A stretch of 64,000 nucleotides of DNA from JAGVPT01 sp963772165 (GCA_963772165.1 CAVYWA010000012.1:327462-391461); one strand, 5' to 3'; shown: positions 52,921 to 63,682, counted from the first letter of the stretch. Notes: generated by a model from the sequence alone, not told the origin. Translations and numbers: made by a program.

Positions 52921-55434
52921 ATGATATCGTTTATGAAAATCCATTTCACACCTGCATCGTTCTTTGCCCTGATGCTCTGCTTGCTCGGAACTGCTTTCCC
53001 ATTAAAGGCCGCCCTGCCGGAAACTTTTACAAACTATTCCAGCCATCATACAGAAGGCCGCAGCATTGTTTTCATTTCCTCGAGCGGTCAGAAGCTGCGT
53101 GTAACTCCTTACGGAGATTATATCGTTCGTTTACAGTCGATCCGCAAAGACGAAGATTTTTTCGCGGACGACCGTTATGAAATGGTTGAATCACATGATT
53201 GGGATGGGAGCCTGCGCGTAACCGACCGTGATACATTTTTCATTCTACAGTCCCGCACGAAAGACGGGGTGGTTTTGCGAGTCAGCAAGAACCCGATGCG
53301 CGTTTCGTTTTCTTGGATGGGAGATAAAAAAAATCTGTTGGCGGAAAGTGAAGGTGTATGCTGGGAAGAGAATTCAATTCATACTTCATTTGCCTACGAT
53401 GCTGGAGAACATTTCACGGGATTAGGCCATGGATATTTTGGCAGAGCGGAACATCTCGATCTTAAAGGAGAAACGCTCCAACGAAATTACGGCACGGAAC
53501 ACGGCCAGCAGGCTCCTTTGATTGTTCCTTTCTACCTTTCAAGCAATGGCTACGGGGTCTTTCTGAACAGCACGTTTCCGAATTCTTTTACCTTCGGTAA
53601 AGACAGCCTTTACGAGTTTTCAATACAGGGGAATGGGCGGATGGATTACTTTTTTATCCTTGGTCCAGATTTCACGAAAATCATCGACCGGTACACTCAG
53701 CTGACGGGCAGGCCTCGGCTGCCGCCGATTGCAATGCTGGGCCTTGCACTATCCGACAAAGCGAACGACGAGAATTCATCCGCACCGTCCGACGAGCGAT
53801 GGTGGAAACAAAAAGTTGCCGACCACCGAAATGCCGGCTTCCCGATCGACCACCTGATCAACGACAATCGATGGAGGGCGGGGGGCGGCAAACGATGCGA
53901 ATCGTATTTCGAGTGGGACACGACCCGGTTTCCAGACCCGCGCGAATACGAACGGTGGGTCAAGGCAAACGGGCTGGTGGTGACGATCGATTTCAATCGG
54001 TGCATTGCGAGCGCGAGTGAGAGGTGGAATCCCTCCTTTAATATTCCCGTTTCGGACAGTATCGACTTCGGCGAAAGTGCCCCTGATTTTACCCGGAGGG
54101 ATGTGAGAGATTGGTTCTGGTATCTTCATTGGAGAAAATCCCTCAGCCCAAAATTGGGGTATCCCGGCGATGCGCTCTGGATTGACGAGTTCGATGAATT
54201 GGGAAAGGCACCAGCCATGATGGTGCTCGGCAACGGAAGAACGTGGATGGAAATGAAAAATTATTGGTTCTTTCTCATTGCGAAAGCGCTGGTGCAGGAA
54301 GGGTGGGATAAAAAAATCGCACCGGAAAAGCGCCCGTTCGTGTGGGTGCGGGGTATGACTGCCGGCGCTCAGCGCTACGCAACATTATGGAGCGGAGACA
54401 TCATGCCGACGTATGAGGACATGAGGTCACAAATTCGAGCCATGCAGTTAGCGGGGCTTTCAGGTTTTCCTTTTTGGGGGCATGATGCCGGCGGCTTTTA
54501 CGATTGGAAAAACAAAAAAGGTCCCGATGATATCCTGTACCGAAAATGGTCGATGGCTTTCGGCAGTTTCTCGCCGTTCTGGAAACCACATGGTATGGGA
54601 GAATCGCGGTGGCCTCTTGACCGGTCGCCCGACGCGCAAAGGGATGCGAGAACGTACGGAGAATTGCGGTACAAACTTATGCCGTACATATACACATGCG
54701 CGCATGAAGCGTCCAAAACCGGAATGCCCCTTGCCAGGGCGATGGTTATCGACTATCAAGCGGATCCGCTTGCATGGAAGTACGACTTGCAGTTCCTGTG
54801 GGGAAGCGAGCTCCTTGTTGCGCCTGATTGCAGCGATGACAACAATGTTGCAGTGTGGCTCCCCGATGGCGCATGGTATGATTTCTGGAATGACTCTCTA
54901 TGGGCCGGGGGTCAGCAAATAAAATATGCTACGCCAGTCGGCGTAATTCCTCTCTTTGTTAAAGCCGGAGCAATCGTTCCAATGGCTCCTTTTGCTCTCA
55001 GTACCTCGTTCATTCAAAAAGATCAACTTTCTGTTCATGTCTATGTTGGAAAGGATGGAGAATTCACTCTCACCGACGACGACGGTATTACCGAATCGTA
55101 TCAAACCAAGGGAGAGGTGCAGACAACCAAATTCGTGTTCGTTCAGTCGATTATGACGTTAAGCATCGGCGCCGCTGCGGGAACGTACGAGCATGCACCA
55201 ACGCATCGAAAATACCATGTTGTTTTTCACGGACTTTCTTGTCCGATGTGCATCAACGTCAACGGAAGACAACTCAAATTTATAAAGTCGGATGAAGAAG
55301 CGCTTTCATCGGATGAGGGAGTTGTATGGAACAAAGAGAAAAAATGCCTTTCGGTTTATACGAAAAGGATGCCGATTGACCGCAGTCTCTTGATACAAGG
55401 GGTAAGAGACTGTCCGGAGGATGGGCATCAATAA
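52921..55434 (+). CDS. GH31 glycoside hydrolase (alpha-glucosidase/xylosidase type)
   Basis: 837 residues (the ATG at 52933 would give 833; no ribosome site decides). Signal peptide MKIHFTPASFFALMLCLLGT then ALP; N-terminal beta-sandwich with FTGLGHGYFGRAEHLDLKGE; (beta/alpha)8 barrel with nucleophile Asp in DALWIDEFDELGK (about 423) and acid/base Asp in LWSGDIMPTYEDMRSQIRAM (about 489), then FWGHDAGGFYDW; C-terminal beta domains. Exported enzyme removing alpha-linked sugars. No sorting tail, so periplasmic is likely. The exact sugar cannot be told. Confidence 0.92.
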   Translation: MISFMKIHFTPASFFALMLCLLGTAFPLKAALPETFTNYSSHHTEGRSIVFISSSGQKLRVTPYGDYIVRLQSIRKDEDFFADDRYEMVESHDWDGSLRVTDRDTFFILQSRTKDGVVLRVSKNPMRVSFSWMGDKKNLLAESEGVCWEENSIHTSFAYDAGEHFTGLGHGYFGRAEHLDLKGETLQRNYGTEHGQQAPLIVPFYLSSNGYGVFLNSTFPNSFTFGKDSLYEFSIQGNGRMDYFFILGPDFTKIIDRYTQLTGRPRLPPIAMLGLALSDKANDENSSAPSDERWWKQKVADHRNAGFPIDHLINDNRWRAGGGKRCESYFEWDTTRFPDPREYERWVKANGLVVTIDFNRCIASASERWNPSFNIPVSDSIDFGESAPDFTRRDVRDWFWYLHWRKSLSPKLGYPGDALWIDEFDELGKAPAMMVLGNGRTWMEMKNYWFFLIAKALVQEGWDKKIAPEKRPFVWVRGMTAGAQRYATLWSGDIMPTYEDMRSQIRAMQLAGLSGFPFWGHDAGGFYDWKNKKGPDDILYRKWSMAFGSFSPFWKPHGMGESRWPLDRSPDAQRDARTYGELRYKLMPYIYTCAHEASKTGMPLARAMVIDYQADPLAWKYDLQFLWGSELLVAPDCSDDNNVAVWLPDGAWYDFWNDSLWAGGQQIKYATPVGVIPLFVKAGAIVPMAPFALSTSFIQKDQLSVHVYVGKDGEFTLTDDDGITESYQTKGEVQTTKFVFVQSIMTLSIGAAAGTYEHAPTHRKYHVVFHGLSCPMCINVNGRQLKFIKSDEEALSSDEGVVWNKEKKCLSVYTKRMPIDRSLLIQGVRDCPEDGHQ

Positions 55435-55907
55435 ATGAAGAGAATATGAAAAGTCGTGTTAGATTTATTTAAGCGGGCTTTCATCGGCGCTGAACTTCGA
55501 ATGCGACTCCACCATTTTATATTTCACTGAAAGCCTTTATACTCGTTTACTTCAGTATAAAACCTCCAGAACTCAACCTCTCGCCCTATTGTAATTTCTA
55601 CATTTTTCATGTTTGGGCTATGGCAATAAGCACTCCACCTCCCATTCTGTATTTCACACCCTTTTTCCTCAGAGAAATCCCCCAAAAAACATAATATTTT
55701 CAACGTGTTCAGTATTGCTCCCCAGATGTAATATTTTCAAAAACGTTGAATTCCTGCCGATATTGATGATTTGGCCCGGATGTAGAGTTGGCTCCGATCG
55801 CTCTCCTAACCTTCTTGCAGACAATCGGTTACAAGAATTCTCCATCGTTATTATTTGTTGGACCTCACTTTGCAACTCCTTTATGCAGAACTCAAGGAGA
55901 AGACAAA
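55435..55907. other. Spacer before the type IX-tail gene
   Basis: About 470 bases without a recognised gene. One 8-base inverted pair TTCAACGT (55699) and ACGTTGAA (55743) was seen. AAGGAG at 55894 is the ribosome site for the next gene. Confidence 0.4.
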
Positions 55908-56486
55908 GTGAAAATGACAAGAAAAGATTCGAACCTTGTAACGAAAGCAATCCTGGCACTTTTTTTCGTATTCGCTTCCTCCAGCAGTCAAACGTTTGAC
56001 CTCCTTTCCGCAAAATCGACCGACAAAGTTGCTCAAAGCAAATTTTTTGAGATCGATAGCAACAAAGTCGTCAACGAGTATAATTTGTATGCCTTCAATT
56101 CTCCCGTCTTACGCATATATGATTCGGTTTTCGAGGTTGCCGGAATTCAGGCAACTCTGTCTGCTGTGAGCAGCACCATTGTAAATACGCCAAAAGATTT
56201 TTCCCTCGATCAGAATTATCCTAATCCGTTCAACCCGTCTACAACGATTCGCTTCAATGTTGGTAAGAGAGCAAAAGTTTCCGTAGTTTTATTCGATGTG
56301 ACGGGAAAAGAAGTAACCACCCTGGTGAATGACAGTAAAGAAGCGGGCAGCTACAACGTACGGTGGAACGGAACGTCCGGCAAGGGGGCTTCAGTCGCAT
56401 CCGGAACATATTTCTGCAGGCTCCTTGCTACTGCCGACGACGGAAGCACAACCATGGAGACAAAAAAAATGGCGCTGGTCAAATAA
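55908..56486 (+). CDS. Small secreted protein that is mostly a type IX sorting tail
   Basis: 192 residues from GTG 55908 (AAGGAG 8 bases upstream) or 190 from ATG 55914. Signal peptide (VTKAILALFFVFASSSSQTF), about 75 residues without recognised domain, then the complete sorting domain: FSLDQNYPNPFNPSTTIRFN (about 100-119), VVLFDVTGKEVTTLVN, AGSYNVRWNGTS, ASGTYFCRLL and METKKMALVK at the end. The tail sends proteins to the surface through the type IX system; little else is left in this protein. Stop codon 2 bases before the subtilase start. Confidence 0.8.
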   Translation: MKMTRKDSNLVTKAILALFFVFASSSSQTFDLLSAKSTDKVAQSKFFEIDSNKVVNEYNLYAFNSPVLRIYDSVFEVAGIQATLSAVSSTIVNTPKDFSLDQNYPNPFNPSTTIRFNVGKRAKVSVVLFDVTGKEVTTLVNDSKEAGSYNVRWNGTSGKGASVASGTYFCRLLATADDGSTTMETKKMALVK

Positions 56487-56488
56487 GA

Positions 56489-58904
56489 ATGAAAATAGTT
56501 GCTGGCTTTATCGGAATAATTGTTCTTACCGCTGCCTTTTGCTTGCCGGTGTCGGGACAAAACCTGGTGGTGAAAAAATTCGGCACGAAGGACAGCCTTC
56601 AAAAATTTTCGCCGAACACTTCACTGCGGCAGGTTATTCAGGGAGGGAAAGTCCTCACGGCAATGAGTGTCAACGAAAACGAAAAAATAAACGTGATTGT
56701 CGAACTTTCAACTCCGGCGATACTCCATGCAAAGGGGATAACTGTCAACAACAAAGCCGCAGCATCCCAGCAGCGGAATATCTTCGTCAATAGAATTCTT
56801 TCTACTTCACCTACGGCGAAAATCCTTCGTCAATTCTCACACGTTATGAACGGGATTTCTCTCAACGCTGCACGTTCCGACATCGCCCAGATGTCTGCTC
56901 TCCCGGATGTAAAACGCATTTATGAAGATAAAAAAGTATCGGTGTTTCGCGTTTCTTTATCAACGAAAATTGCATCCACAGAGGCTCAATCGGACGCGAC
57001 TGCTGACAGCAACCGGCAAAGGCGTGAAGATCGGGGTGATCGACACGGGAGTTGATTATTTACATGAAGCGCTGGGAGGAGGTTTTGGCCCGGGTTTCAA
57101 AGTTGCGGGGGGGTACGATTTTGTGAATGACAAGACCGATCCGATGGACGACAACGGACATGGCACGCACGTCGCCGGAATAATCGCCGGAAATTCCGCT
57201 TCATTGAAGAGCATGGCCCCGGATGCCCGTCTGTTTGCCTATAAGGTCCTCGATGCGTCGGGAAACGGAAACACTTCAACGGTGATTGCCGGGATCGAAC
57301 AAGCGATGATGGACAGCGTCGATATTATCAATCTCAGCTTGGGAACTTCGGACGGCGACCCCGACGATATTCTTTCGCAAGCGGTCGACCGGGCGGTTGA
57401 GGCAGGCATTGTCGTCGTAGTGGCAGCGGGTAACGACGGCGACTATGGCACAATTTCTTCCCCCGGAGCCGCCCGCGAAGCGCTCACCGTCGGGGCAATC
57501 GATTCTTTGCAATCCATTGCCACCTTCAGCTCGAAAGGACCTTCGAATAAAATCTACGGGATTAAACCCGACGTCGTCGCTCCGGGAGTGAACATTTTAT
57601 CGGCGAAGATGGGCGGCGGGTACATCACCATGAGCGGGACATCGATGGCCGCCCCATATGTCACGTCGGTTGCGGCAACTGTTCGGCAATTACATCCGGG
57701 GTGGAGCGCTCTTGAGATACGCGATGCAATGATCACGGCAACGGAAGATTTGGGATCATCGATTTTTTCGCAAGGCAAGGGAAAACTCGATACCTCCAAA
57801 ATTACCGGTGTGGAGTCGTTCGCAACCCCCGCAACACTCAGTTTTGGGTTCGACAACTCTTCGACGGCGGAATGGACGCAAAGAGATACGATCTCGTTTA
57901 CCAATGTTTCTCCTTTGTCAAAGACCTATACATTTAAAAACTTTTCTTCATACGGTGGAATCGATCTTCAAATATCTCCCGGCACCGCAACTCTTTCTTC
58001 AAATGAGACGAAGAGCATTGTCGTAGAAGTCAGCATCAATAATTCTCTGCTCCCCGACAACACTCTTCTTCCGCAAGGATATGGCGGAAAAATCCTCGCA
58101 ATTTCAAACAGTGATACGGTTATTGTGCCTTACGTTTTTTTCAAAGGGAATGTCTTTCAAATCTCGTTCAGCGAAACCCCTTTTCAAGTAGTTATCCACG
58201 ACCGGAAAAGCAATTCGTATTATTTCAACCCGACAAATTCATTCCTTACGGCAGTTGTTCCTGCCGGCACATACGACATCATCACGGCATTTTCAGGTTC
58301 GGCATATGTCGTCAAAGAAAGTTTAAATACGCAGGATAATTTAGAGGTTTCCATCGGCAGGGATCAGGCAAATCACGTCATAACAGTGCTGCCGACCGAT
58401 GAGAACGGGGAAGCCCTGGTTCCTGTTGGAACAAATACCTCCAGCAGTTGCGTTGAAGCCTTGATGCACAACCCGTCGGGGATTAGCGAAGTGTTGTTAG
58501 GAGGGGGGGACGTTCAAACGACCTCGCTTGTTCAAACGATGTATTTCTCAGATATGAGCAGCAACTATTCTTTCGGGTATGCCATCAATGTCCAGTATGG
58601 AAACCTGAAATCCTATACCTATGACGTCGAGCTGGATTCGGGCATTGCCGCTTCGCAGTCCATACAGTTTTTGGCGTCTGATCTTAAGCGGGTAGACTTC
58701 ACTTACGAAATCGATTCAACGATAACGAAAGTGTTTCCCATTACGTGGTCAACATTTGTCCAGCAGAATAACGTCATTGCTGTGACCTATTACGATGGAA
58801 ACGATACGCCTCTTCTTTATCCGTTTACGCAAACCGGGTATTACACGCGCCGGATATCCTCAAAATTTCCTATCTTCCATTTCAGGGAAGCTTATAGGTA
58901 CTAA
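56489..58904 (+). pseudogene. Secreted subtilisin-like protease, one-base frameshift
   Basis: First part from ATG 56489: signal peptide KIVAGFIGIIVLTAAFCLPV and an inhibitor-like propeptide. After EAQSD near 56998 the frame shifts to LLTATGKGVKIGVIDTGVDY. Catalytic Asp in VIDTGVDY, His in NGHGTHVAGIIAG, Ser in SGTSMAAPYVTSVAATVRQL; then beta-rich domains to the end. Removing one base gives 804 residues. No type IX tail at the C-terminus. The tight link to the preceding sorting-tail protein suggests joint expression. The indel may be a sequencing error. Confidence 0.85.
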
Positions 58905-59834
58905 AAGTTATTTCAACAAGATCAAGACTGATCTTTCGACGCGTTATCACACTCAGCAATTTCCATCCTCATCGGTCGTCTTTTCCCAGAGAACATTCAC
59001 TTGCTAATCGATACTGGAAATTCTCTCCGATAGGTAAAATTCTGTGACAACAAGCGCCTTTGTCCGTTGCTGAAAAGAGAATTTAGCGGTGTGTATTTAG
59101 ATGTAATCCAAACAAATAGCGCAATTATTTTTGGATAGAATATTGACAACAATTTTGCCTTTTACAAAATTGCCTTGGGGTTGGCGGGGATGCTTATCTT
59201 AATTACCTGCTATCCTCTGATAAATATCAATCTATGATGACGAATTTATTCATCTATTTTGTTCATTCTCATTTGTTCCCAAGCAATTATTTTCTAGCTG
59301 ATCTCAAGGATTTGTGCCGAATCCGAGTTTTTTGTTGACATGTCAGAAAACTTCACAATTCCGATCGCATGGGATATATATAACCATGAGGCACATATAT
59401 TTCGAAGATCCCATGTTGGAACATCAGGATCACTGTACGATGATGGGAGACTAACTCAACCATGCATCGCACGTCGTTCTTCATTGCAAAATAAATGCCG
59501 CGTCATTATCTATGCACGAAGGTTTTCTGCAGCGTGTCATCGATTGCTCTTTCAAGCAAAGTATCGACGACTTTACTTGACTTTTATTTAACGAATACGT
59601 AAGTTGTCCGCAAGTAATTAAGTCTTATGCATTGTCGGAAAGGTGGGGTGACATTGCAATCAGGGTAGCAAATTACTTCCATTCTCTCTGCATTTTCAGG
59701 AAAAAATTCCAGAATATATTTTTTGTGGTCTATTTTATCCACAGAGAAACTAATCATCCCTCCCCCAGCTTTTGCATCGAGTTGCTGGAGATGCATTCCT
59801 TAATTATCTACGGTCCCTCCATCATATTCCGCAC
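58905..59834. other. Gene-free AT-rich stretch
   Basis: 930 bases, AT-rich, with only short open frames lacking codon bias or ribosome sites. TTGACA near 59142 has a poor -10 box. I could not recognise any RNA gene or protein relic. Confidence 0.5.
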
Positions 59835-61121
59835 ATGAAAACGACATCATACGTTCTGTTTGTTCTCTTTTCTTTTTGTGCGCTGACGTGCAGGAAAAAT
59901 AATCCTGTAACTCCGCCCGATACTACGTTTGCGCTGACAGAAGATGATGTGAATTGCACAGAGGCTTATCTAGAGTTAAAGTTAGGAACGGGCATTACTT
60001 CACGCAGTGTAACATTCAAGCGCGACACGACAACTCTCTTTACAAAAATAATAAATGTAACCGATACGGTGTTGGCGGATACCGGCCTGATTCCCAACCA
60101 CACGTTTACCTATGCTACAATCTTGGGAGGAGAAACACAACAGTGCACAGTAACCACACTTGATACCACAAGCAGCAACTTCACCTGGCAAACGTTTACG
60201 CTTGGTGGCGCTGCATCCAGTGCATTGTTTGACGTAGCGATCATTAACGATACGCTCGCGTATGCCGTAGGAGAAATCTATATAAATGACTCAACTGGAC
60301 AGGTTGATCCGCAGCCATACAACTTGGCAATTTGGAATGGAAATTCTTGGAGAATCCAGAAAGTACCGTACTACTATCAAGGGCAATCTTTTTACGGACC
60401 TATTTATACACTGTGGGCATTCAATTCGAACGACATTTGGTTTGGGATAGGGAATATGATTCATTGGGATGGAAATAATTTCAATGCAGTTGATATTTCT
60501 AGTGCATGGGGACCATACAGAATCAATAAGATTTGGGGAATGAGCAGCTCAGATTTCTATATCGTTGGTGATAGTGGTTCAATTGCTCACTACAACGGCA
60601 ACAGCTGGACGAAGATTGAGAGTGGGACGACGTTGGACGTGCGTGATATATGGGGCGCGCAAAATACAAACACAAGTGCGTGGGAGATCTTTGCAACTGC
60701 GGGGAATCCATATATTACCCCCGATCGAGAAATAATACAAATATCCGGCACTACAGTCCAAGCGATCTTAGCTCAAGGAATTGTTGGAGGACCTAACGGG
60801 ATCTGGTTTTCACCTGAACAATACTACTGGGCTGTTGGAGAAGGTACCTGGGAGAAGCATCCGACTCTTGCTGATGCGATCTGGCACAGTCAGACGTTAA
60901 CATCATACACCATTGGTGCCGTGAGAGGCAACGGGATCAACGATGTGTTCATGTGCGGAGCGTATGGAGAAGTTCTTCATTTCAACGGAGATTCTTGGAA
61001 GAGTTATCAGTCTCAAACCGGGATAGTCGGAGCGTACTCAGGATTAGCTGTGCGAGGAAATACAGTCATTGCGGTTGGGGTAGAATCAGTGCAGGCTGTA
61101 GTTCTCATCGGCAAACGCTGA
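59835..61121 (+). CDS. Lipoprotein with Trp-rich propeller-like repeats
   Basis: 428 residues from ATG 59835. Lipobox FSFCALTCRKNNP (Cys about 20) marks a lipoprotein. Residues about 30-110 look like a fibronectin-type strand domain; from about 120 on, units such as IWNGNSWRI, SNDIWFGIGNMIHWDGNNF, SDFYIVGDSGSIAHYNGNSW and NDVFMCGAYGEVLHFNGDSW repeat roughly every 45 residues, as in a beta-propeller. Proteins of this type are often labelled glucosyltransferase without proof. Probably surface-exposed; function unknown. Confidence 0.75.
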   Translation: MKTTSYVLFVLFSFCALTCRKNNPVTPPDTTFALTEDDVNCTEAYLELKLGTGITSRSVTFKRDTTTLFTKIINVTDTVLADTGLIPNHTFTYATILGGETQQCTVTTLDTTSSNFTWQTFTLGGAASSALFDVAIINDTLAYAVGEIYINDSTGQVDPQPYNLAIWNGNSWRIQKVPYYYQGQSFYGPIYTLWAFNSNDIWFGIGNMIHWDGNNFNAVDISSAWGPYRINKIWGMSSSDFYIVGDSGSIAHYNGNSWTKIESGTTLDVRDIWGAQNTNTSAWEIFATAGNPYITPDREIIQISGTTVQAILAQGIVGGPNGIWFSPEQYYWAVGEGTWEKHPTLADAIWHSQTLTSYTIGAVRGNGINDVFMCGAYGEVLHFNGDSWKSYQSQTGIVGAYSGLAVRGNTVIAVGVESVQAVVLIGKR

Positions 61122-61169
61122 CAAAGAAGAAAAAAAGGAGGGTCACACCATGAGAAAGTTCATATAACC

Positions 61170-61195
61170 ACAGGCGGCGTTGTAGCGCCGCCTGT
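61170..61195. repeat. ACAGGCGGCG hairpin
   Basis: Perfect 10-bp stem ACAGGCGGCG/CGCCGCCTGT with a 6-base loop after the lipoprotein gene. No T-run follows, so more likely a dispersed palindrome than a terminator. Confidence 0.6.
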
Positions 61196-61323
61196 AGCGA
61201 AAACGGCAACTAAATCGGCTACCTATGTACACCCTCCAGATGAGGATGCGTGCGCCTTTTTATTTGCCTCACTAAATAAAGCAATAAGATTCATCAAAAT
61301 CAAAGTTATGAAAGGGAAAAATC

Positions 61324-62181
61324 ATGAAACGGTTATCAATAAAATTTCGCCTTTCGTTTGCGGTTCTCTTCTTATTTCACCTCGGCATATTTGCCGCTGC
61401 CGATGCTCAGCAGGTAATTCGAGGTCACGTCCCCTCCGCGATCTCAAAATTGGGTTTACAACCGATCGGTCGGATGGACAGCGCAAGACAATTGAGGCTT
61501 GCGATCGGCCTGCCTCTGCGTAACCAACAATCCCTCACTCTCCTTCTTAAGGAGATGTACGATCCGGCGAGCCCAAGTTTTCGTCAGTACCTGACAACAG
61601 AACAATTCACAGATCGATTCTGTCCGACAGAACAGGATTATCAGGCGGTCGTCTCTTTCGCGGAAGCGAACGGACTGACCGTCGCCGGTACGCATCGTAA
61701 CCGTATGTTGCTAGATGTAAGCGGGAGCGTGTTCCATATCGAGAGGGCTTTTCATGTCCGCATGAATGTGTATCAGCATCCGGTCGAGCGGCGGACTTTT
61801 TTTGCGCCGGATGCCGAGCCGACAGTTCCTTCAGGACTCGAAATTATAGACGTTAGTGGTCTAAATAATTACGCACGCACGCGTCCCGCACTTCATAGCT
61901 CATTGTCGGATATGAATAAATACGCGGTGCAAAACGGTTCAGCTCCGACCGGCGATTACTGGGGTAACGATTTCCGAGCAGCTTACGCCCCGAATGTTTC
62001 TCTCAACGGCAACGGGCAGATCGTCGGAATAGTAGCATTCGACGGCTACACTCAAGGCGATATTACTCAATATGAGGCGATTGCCCCCTTTCCGCCGCCA
62101 GCGCCAAATGTTACGCTTCAAAATGTTTTGGTAGATGGATTTAATGGAATCAGGTCCTGGAACATTTTCGAGAGAAGTTAC
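61324..62181 (+). pseudogene. Sedolisin (S53) protease, N-terminal half, cut by IS
   Basis: Signal peptide (RLSFAVLFLFHLGIFAAADA), then the pro-kumamolisin activation domain (about 35-175: LTLLLKEMYDPASPSFRQYL, TEQFTDRFCPTEQDYQAVVS) and the start of the S53 domain (DFRAAYAPNVSLNGNGQIVG). Near 62148 the frame slips: the other frame continues SGPGTFSREVT, which is what sedolisins have. The IS3 element begins immediately after EVT, and the catalytic region with the Ser-Glu-Asp triad is absent. The ATG has AAAGGGA upstream. Confidence 0.85.
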
Positions 62182-62228
62182 TGACCTGCCCCCAGTTTAT
62201 GTGCCAGTTCGTAGTTTAGTTTTTTCCT

Positions 62229-63005
62229 TCAGGCACTGGCAAGCTGAAGGGGGTAGAATGTCTCCGGTGCCGGTGGTCTGTAGTTGAGTGAACTGTGTGG
62301 CCTAACCCTGTTGTAGTGGTTCCGCCAGCGTTCCGTCACAACCTTCGCCTCCGTAATTGTATCAAAGATCTCTCCGTTTAGCAACTCGTCTCTGAACTTT
62401 CCGTTAAATGATTCGATGTATCCGTTCTCCCATGGACTTCCCGGTTCGATGAACAGTGTCTTCACACCGAGTCTTCCCAGCCATGATCGCACACTATCCG
62501 CAACAAACTCCGGTCCATTATCCGATCGGATGTGAGCAGGAGTTCCTCTCATCACAAATAATTCTGCTAACGCTTCCACAACATCGTTCGACGTGATCTT
62601 CCGGTCGATCCTGATCGCCAGGCACTCTCTGGTGTATTCATCGATCACGTTCAGCATCCTCAATGGTTTGCCATTACTCGTTCTGTCTGCAACAAAATCA
62701 TAACTCCAGACATGATCCTTTCGTTCTGGTCTCAGCCGTATGCATGATCCGTCATTGAACCAGAGTCTTCTCCGCTTAGGCTGCTTTTTCGGCACTTTCA
62801 GGCCCTCCTGACGCCATATTCGTTCAACTCTCTTGTGGTTGACGTGCCATCCCTCACTCCGCAACAATGCCGTTATCCTGCGATATCCGTATCGTCCGTA
62901 CTCACATGCCAACTCAGTGATGCGAACTGTCAGCAACCTTTGTTCCTGGCTGACCCGGTGCTCTTGTCGTTGTGTCGATCGTGGCTGCTCAAGAATCATG
63001 CACAC
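62229..63005 (-). CDS. IS3-family transposase OrfB
   Basis: 258 residues from 63005; its frame is open upstream to about 63090 (LLSPAKKRRAVEEVQENIGY), overlapping the end of orfA, so it is probably made as an OrfAB fusion by -1 frameshifting near GGAAACTTTT. HTH_21-like YGYRRITALLRSEGWHVNHK, then the DDE integrase core: D in WSYDFVADRTSNGK, D in IRSDNGPEF, E in ENGYIESFNGKFRDELLN. Complete catalytic set, so the element may be active. Confidence 0.93.
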   Translation of the reverse strand: MCMILEQPRSTQRQEHRVSQEQRLLTVRITELACEYGRYGYRRITALLRSEGWHVNHKRVERIWRQEGLKVPKKQPKRRRLWFNDGSCIRLRPERKDHVWSYDFVADRTSNGKPLRMLNVIDEYTRECLAIRIDRKITSNDVVEALAELFVMRGTPAHIRSDNGPEFVADSVRSWLGRLGVKTLFIEPGSPWENGYIESFNGKFRDELLNGEIFDTITEAKVVTERWRNHYNRVRPHSSLNYRPPAPETFYPLQLASA

Positions 63006-63070
63006 TCGACGTTCTGAGTAACCGATATTTTCTTGAACCTCTTCGACTGCCCGGCGCTTCTTTGCCGGGC

Positions 63071-63349
63071 TTAAAAGTTTCCCCGTGCAGCTTCCTTCAA
63101 TATCGAATTGTCAATCGCCAGATCTGCCACGACCTTCCGTAAGCGGCCGTTCTCTTGTTCCAGCTCCTTCAATCGCCTTGCCTGATCCACTCTCAGTCCT
63201 CCGTACTCCTTCCGCCATTTGTAATACGTCATCTCACTGATCTCCAGCTGCCGTGCCACCTCCGTAATTGTCTTCCCCTGGCTTTGTAACACATCTGCTT
63301 CATGCAATTTGTTAATGATCTCCTCTGCTGTATACCGCTTCCGACTCAT
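63071..63349 (-). CDS. IS3-family transposase OrfA
   Basis: 92 residues. Helix-turn-helix MSRKRYTAEEIINKLHEADV to TYYKWRKEYGG, then a leucine-zipper region (ARRLKELEQENGRLRKVVAD). GGAGG lies ahead of the ATG (ACCTTCCTCC on the plus strand). A related, decayed OrfA is at 19321-19533. Confidence 0.93.
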   Translation of the reverse strand: MSRKRYTAEEIINKLHEADVLQSQGKTITEVARQLEISEMTYYKWRKEYGGLRVDQARRLKELEQENGRLRKVVADLAIDNSILKEAARGNF

Positions 63350-63415
63350 GACCTTCCTCCTTTTTTGATGATTTCCAATATACTATATTGGATCATCTTT
63401 TGGGGGGCAGGTCAC

Positions 63416-63655
63416 TATCCAAATCCTTTTAACCCAGCAACGACCATTTCGTATCAGATTCCGAAGGATGGCCAGGTCACCATCAAAGTATTCGATGCCC
63501 TTGGTCGCGGAATAAAAACCCTGGTCGATGAATTTAAGTCATCCGGCCAATATTCGGTGAGATTCGATGCGTCTCGTCTTGCAAGTGGCATTTATTTCTA
63601 TTCGATCAGGTCGGGCAATTACAATGCTGTGAAGAAGATGCTATTGCTCAAGTAA
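63416..63655 (+). pseudogene. Stranded type IX sorting tail
   Basis: Begins directly at the right end of the IS: YPNPFNPATTISYQIPKDGQ, then VTIKVFDALGRGIKTLVDEF, SGQYSVRFDASRLASGIYFY and KKMLLLK. 79 residues, no start codon of its own. It is most simply the C-terminal tail of the sedolisin, whose catalytic domain was lost, or of another gene brought next to the IS. Confidence 0.8.
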
Positions 63656-63682
63656 TTCGAATCTTCTTTTGTTATTAAAACG

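Larger units (their letters stand above)
62182..63414 (-). mobile_element. IS3-family insertion sequence
   Basis: 1233 bases with inverted ends beginning TGACCTGCCCCC on both sides (62182 and 63414). Carries orfA and orfB on the minus strand. Flanks are GTTAC on the left and CTATCC on the right, so no target duplication is visible, suggesting a deletion next to the element after insertion. Confidence 0.92.

Noticed and set aside
58905..59834. Short open frames in the AT-rich gap
   Set aside because: No ribosome sites, no codon bias, no recognisable motifs; they overlap one another in several frames.
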